This document shows, one piece after another, positions 61,111-64,000 of a stretch of 64,000 bases of DNA. Source of the stretch: Mucinivorans hirudinis (GTDB lineage Bacteria > Bacteroidota > Bacteroidia > Bacteroidales > Rikenellaceae); the NCBI GenBank assembly GCA_000723505.1, contig HG934468.1:2574798-2638797 (forward strand), read 5' to 3'. Position numbers and translations under genes: made by a program. The notes beneath the pieces are model-generated. The model did no database searches and was not told where the DNA came from. It worked only from the letters and a program-made list of their open reading frames with translations. How positions within the stretch are numbered: position 1 is the first letter of the stretch; every line of letters begins with the position of its first letter.

Positions 61111-61669
61111 TTAGCCGAACTCAATCTTGATAAATTGGAGGATAAATGGGGGCAGAAATACCCTGTTGTTATAGGCTCGTGGCGACGAAATTGGGATAAG
61201 CTTAGTGCCTATTTTGCTTATGATGAGCATATTCGCAGACTTATCTACACAACTAATGCTGTTGAGGGATTTCATCGTCAGGCACGGAAAGTGACCAAGA
61301 CAAAGGGAGTATTCCCTAATGATATGGCATTGATGAAGTTACTCTACCTGGCGGTGCTCAACATCTCCAAGAAATGGACTCAACCCCTTCCGAATTGGGC
61401 GTTAACAGCAGGTCAATTGCGGATAAAGTTTGGCGAAAGGATGCCAATGGAGCTATAGCCCTTGTTTGTTCTTCTCGGTTTTCCAAACGCAAAGAAAAGG
61501 CAGTTTTCGGATGTGTGCAAGGGTATATAAACGGCTCGTGCCTCGCCGCCCTTGCACACATCCGAAAACCGCCTTGAAAAAGCATTTGTAAAGCCGAAAA
61601 GAAAAAATTATATTTGTAGAAATTTAACACGAAATATTTACCGGACAGAGTTTATATTACACTCCCGAA
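61111..61669 (+). mobile_element. Partial IS256 copy (3' end only)
   Basis: Starts at a position equivalent to 57968 of the full copy and repeats its last 345 coding bases (residues 300-405, ending FGERMPMEL at 61458) and the whole 3' non-coding end with the stem-loop. It differs from the full copy by scattered substitutions and a short divergent stretch after the stop, so it is not a recent duplicate. Its left part was lost at the IS5 junction; its right end inserted into an IS1595 gene. Confidence 0.88.
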
Positions 61670-62185
61670 GTTCTCAATTCCATTAATATGTTTGTGACCA
61701 TCGGCAAATTCATTTTCGCCATGCTTGACGCGATAATGCTTTTTATACCCGTAATTAACAAGACCATCATAGGTCTTAAATCCGTCGGAGTAAATCACTG
61801 CATTGGTGTCAGCTTTGCCCTTAATAATAGGCAATAGCTCACTTACAGAGCAGTTTTGACAATCTGGGTATATCCTTTGTCACCACGTTTGAGCATCCCG
61901 AAAACAGGTATCTTGCCTTTGGCTCCTCTTCCCCGGTCCCGCGTACACGACGCGCTCCGAAGTAGCTCTCATCGAGTTCGACCTCGCCGTTTGTGAACGG
62001 ACTTTCTGCTTCACAAAGCTCCGCGATACGCTCTCGAAGTTTATTGTAAATATTGTTTATAGTGCCTTGATTCAAACCTGTAAATTCAGCCACTTTTTTG
62101 GCCTCCATATCGAGGCTAAAAAGACGCAAAACAGTCCTGAATTTATCCTCAGAAATCTTGGCCCAAAAAAATACTTGTTATTCAT
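61668..62185 (-). pseudogene. IS1595-family (ISXO2-like) transposase, multiply frameshifted
   Basis: From ATG 62185 (promoter TATCTTTG just upstream on the minus strand) MNNKYFF is followed, after a shift in a run of seven T, by AKISEDKFRTVLRLFSLDME and AEFTGLNQGTINNIYNKL, then VELDESYFGARRVRG (first catalytic Asp-Glu). Two further shifts follow, with PIIKGKADTNAVIYSDGFKT and HINGIENF recovering the DDE domain before the IS256 fragment cuts it off. At least three frameshifts and a lost C terminus. Confidence 0.85.
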
Positions 62186-62247
62186 TAATCCAAAGATAGT
62201 TAAATAGCATTAAATACTACTTAACTAATCTTGAACCTTTTTATATT

Positions 62248-64000
62248 ATGAGAAAATTATTGGCTTTTGTATTTCTATTTGCCATTTGCTCAGGCAACGC
62301 CTTTGCCAAAGAAATCAAAATTCACGGGCAAGTTGTAGACAGTCTATCAGGCGAACCATTGCCTATGTCGATTATCTCAATCGTTGATGAGAATAGCAAT
62401 ATTTTCGTATTCAGTGGCATCGTTGAAAAAGATGATGCCGTATTTTCTTTCGAAAAAATAAGAATCGGCAACTCTGCGTACTTCGTTGTTGTTTCATCGG
62501 TAGGTTATCAGAAGAAGAGAGTGACTTTGGATGATGATATGGGAGTGATAAAAATGGTGCCCGAGTCGATTGCAATCGACGAAGTTGTTGTGACTGCCTC
62601 TCGGAATATTCGGCGAGCGGTAGATAGAACCACCTATATTCTGGACAGTATGAAGCTCGCAGGCGTATCAGTTACAACTGATGTGCTCCGAAAAATCCCC
62701 GAAATATCTGTCGATGAACTTCGGCGGCGGGCATCAATTAAGGGCAAGGAGAATACTCTTATTCTTTTGAACGGCGTTAATACGGGCAACTCTGTTGATT
62801 TACGAGGCATTGATTTCCGTGATATTGAGCGGATTGAGGTGATAACCTCCCCATCGAGCGGCACGGATGTTGATTATGACGGAGTTATCAATATCATCCT
62901 CAAACCAAAGGTTCGAGCGGGGATTATGGTTGATATAGAAGAGACACTGAAATTGGACACTCGCTCGAATGATAGCTACGCCGGTTTAACTTGGGGCAAG
63001 GATAAAGTAAGAATAAAGCTGACCTATGATAACTACTATCGCGCGAATCCCTATGACATCACTCAACTTCGTTACGACAAAAAGAGCTCCTACGGTAGAG
63101 ATGGTTACTGTTCAAAACCGTTTGAAATAACCAACGGTATAGGGTTAAATGTGGATTATTATCTCTCGGCGAACGATTTTCTAAACTTGACAACTCGCTC
63201 TCAATTCGTAAGAGCCGATAAGAATATTGCCTATACTGCAACTGATTTTGCGGATTTCGATGCTCGAATATCGAGCAGCTATTTTATCGGCAACTACACT
63301 CTTTTCTATCGCCGCACTATGAAAAATAAGTTGACAGACTACTTTTCTGTTAATGCCAATTTTGGATTTATGAATGCAACAGAGGATTCCCAAACACGAT
63401 ACGGGGATGGGATGGAGTTTTTGAACAGAGAAACTGCCGACAAATTCTCGACTAATTTACGACTAGCCTACAACAACAGATTGAGCAATATTTTCAGACT
63501 CAATGTGGGGGCTCAAACGTTATATCAAGATTTCCGAGGCACACTCAACAATAAAACGAGCGATAATAATCATCGTAATTATCGCAATAATCTATATGCT
63601 GATTTCTATGCCACAACAGGTTTATGGCAGTTCAGAGCAGGGCTGAAAGGAGAGATGAATATAAACAGTTTTACTAACCCTCTCTATGGTTCTAATAGAC
63701 AATTTGCTTTCCAACCGACTCTTTCTGCATTGTTGAAACTGAATGAGGTTCACTCGATTAAGGCTGAGTTTCGCCGTCCTTCTTACTACCCCTCGTCGTG
63801 GCTACTTGCCCCCTATGAATTGCGTTTAGATGAAAAGACAATTTTGCGAGGTAATCCCGCTCTGAAACTTACGCAATACAATATATTCGAACTGACATAC
63901 ACCTATCGTACCGATGCCTTAACTCTGAACGCAATTCCATATTACCAACAGAACTACAATCTGATAATCCCAAAGACCAATTTCGATTCAGACCTGAACA
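62248..64000 (+). CDS. TonB-plug/outer-membrane beta-barrel protein, partial (runs off the window)
   Basis: An open frame of 584 codons starting at ATG 62248 with no stop before the end. A signal peptide (MRKLLAFVFLFAICSGNAFA) is followed by a carboxypeptidase-regulatory-like beta-sandwich (IKIHGQVVDSLSGEPLPMSI to about residue 105), a TonB plug (IDEVVVTASRNIRRAVDRTT; IKGKENTLILLNGVNTGNSV; IERIEVITSPSSGTDVDYDG) and the beginning of an outer-membrane barrel (OMP_b-brl_3 type). Such proteins are distant relatives of TonB receptors in Bacteroidota; the substrate is unknown. Promoter region overlaps the IS1595 end. Confidence 0.85.
   Translation, partial: MRKLLAFVFLFAICSGNAFAKEIKIHGQVVDSLSGEPLPMSIISIVDENSNIFVFSGIVEKDDAVFSFEKIRIGNSAYFVVVSSVGYQKKRVTLDDDMGVIKMVPESIAIDEVVVTASRNIRRAVDRTTYILDSMKLAGVSVTTDVLRKIPEISVDELRRRASIKGKENTLILLNGVNTGNSVDLRGIDFRDIERIEVITSPSSGTDVDYDGVINIILKPKVRAGIMVDIEETLKLDTRSNDSYAGLTWGKDKVRIKLTYDNYYRANPYDITQLRYDKKSSYGRDGYCSKPFEITNGIGLNVDYYLSANDFLNLTTRSQFVRADKNIAYTATDFADFDARISSSYFIGNYTLFYRRTMKNKLTDYFSVNANFGFMNATEDSQTRYGDGMEFLNRETADKFSTNLRLAYNNRLSNIFRLNVGAQTLYQDFRGTLNNKTSDNNHRNYRNNLYADFYATTGLWQFRAGLKGEMNINSFTNPLYGSNRQFAFQPTLSALLKLNEVHSIKAEFRRPSYYPSSWLLAPYELRLDEKTILRGNPALKLTQYNIFELTYTYRTDALTLNAIPYYQQNYNLIIPKTNFDSDLN

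Overview
The window looks like a chromosome segment of a gut-type Bacteroidota (Bacteroidales; a Rikenellaceae/Alistipes-like lineage is possible but not proven). The grounds are Bacteroidota-style promoters (TAnnTTTG at -7), IntDOT-like integrase chemistry, DUF3876 and MobA-type mobilization genes, IS families typical of the phylum (ISAon1, IS1634, IS110, ISXO2-like), a 6-bladed beta-propeller lipoprotein, a TonB-plug/outer-membrane barrel protein and two GH110 alpha-galactosidases.

Region 1 (346-23622) is a 23.3-kb integrated element bounded by a 19-bp direct repeat. From the left it carries a tyrosine integrase, a RhuM-like DNA-binding protein, an Mrr-type restriction nuclease, an AbiEii-like toxin with an XRE antitoxin, an excisionase-like cluster with DUF3876, a candidate oriT with an orphan MobA accessory protein but no relaxase, and then a tight array of defence-type genes. 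These are a small XRE controller, a one-chain N6-methyltransferase/nuclease, a TIR protein, a 1922-residue helicase-nuclease, and a DUF4297/HerA pair broken by an IS3 element. Next come scars of sbcD and of a RecG-like regulator, then a compact wHTH-nucleotidyltransferase-phosphoesterase operon, which is my best candidate for an uncharacterised system, and finally a decayed gene.

Region 2 (23623-31870) holds an SRPBCC gene, an ISAon1 element with an IS1-family element nested in it (target duplications readable for both), pyrE and a Nudix gene whose start codons are one base apart, a Crp/Fnr regulator, a small ORF and an RND permease. Region 3 (32000-37563, minus strand) is a galactose cluster: galK, an MFS sugar transporter, a four-helix-bundle protein, galM and a sugar-1-phosphate nucleotidyltransferase. 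It is interspersed with short tandem-repeat arrays built on a common core. Region 4 (37803-52485) has a degenerate M23 protein, exbB and exbD with a type II restriction-modification pair lodged between them, a CDF transporter, argS, two convergent GH110 alpha-galactosidases, uvrB and an M28 peptidase. The GH110 enzymes would release galactose from host alpha-1,3-linked glycans, and the Region 3 genes would take it up and metabolise it.

Region 5 (52636-62185) is an IS graveyard: an ISAon1 relic, an intact IS1634-type element, an IS3 remnant, a frameshifted IS110, an intact IS256, a broken IS5, a second partial IS256 and a broken IS1595. One live-looking gene, a beta-propeller lipoprotein, survives between them. 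A TonB-plug/outer-membrane barrel gene starts at 62248 and runs off the window. All functional assignments are from reading the sequence; no database search was run.
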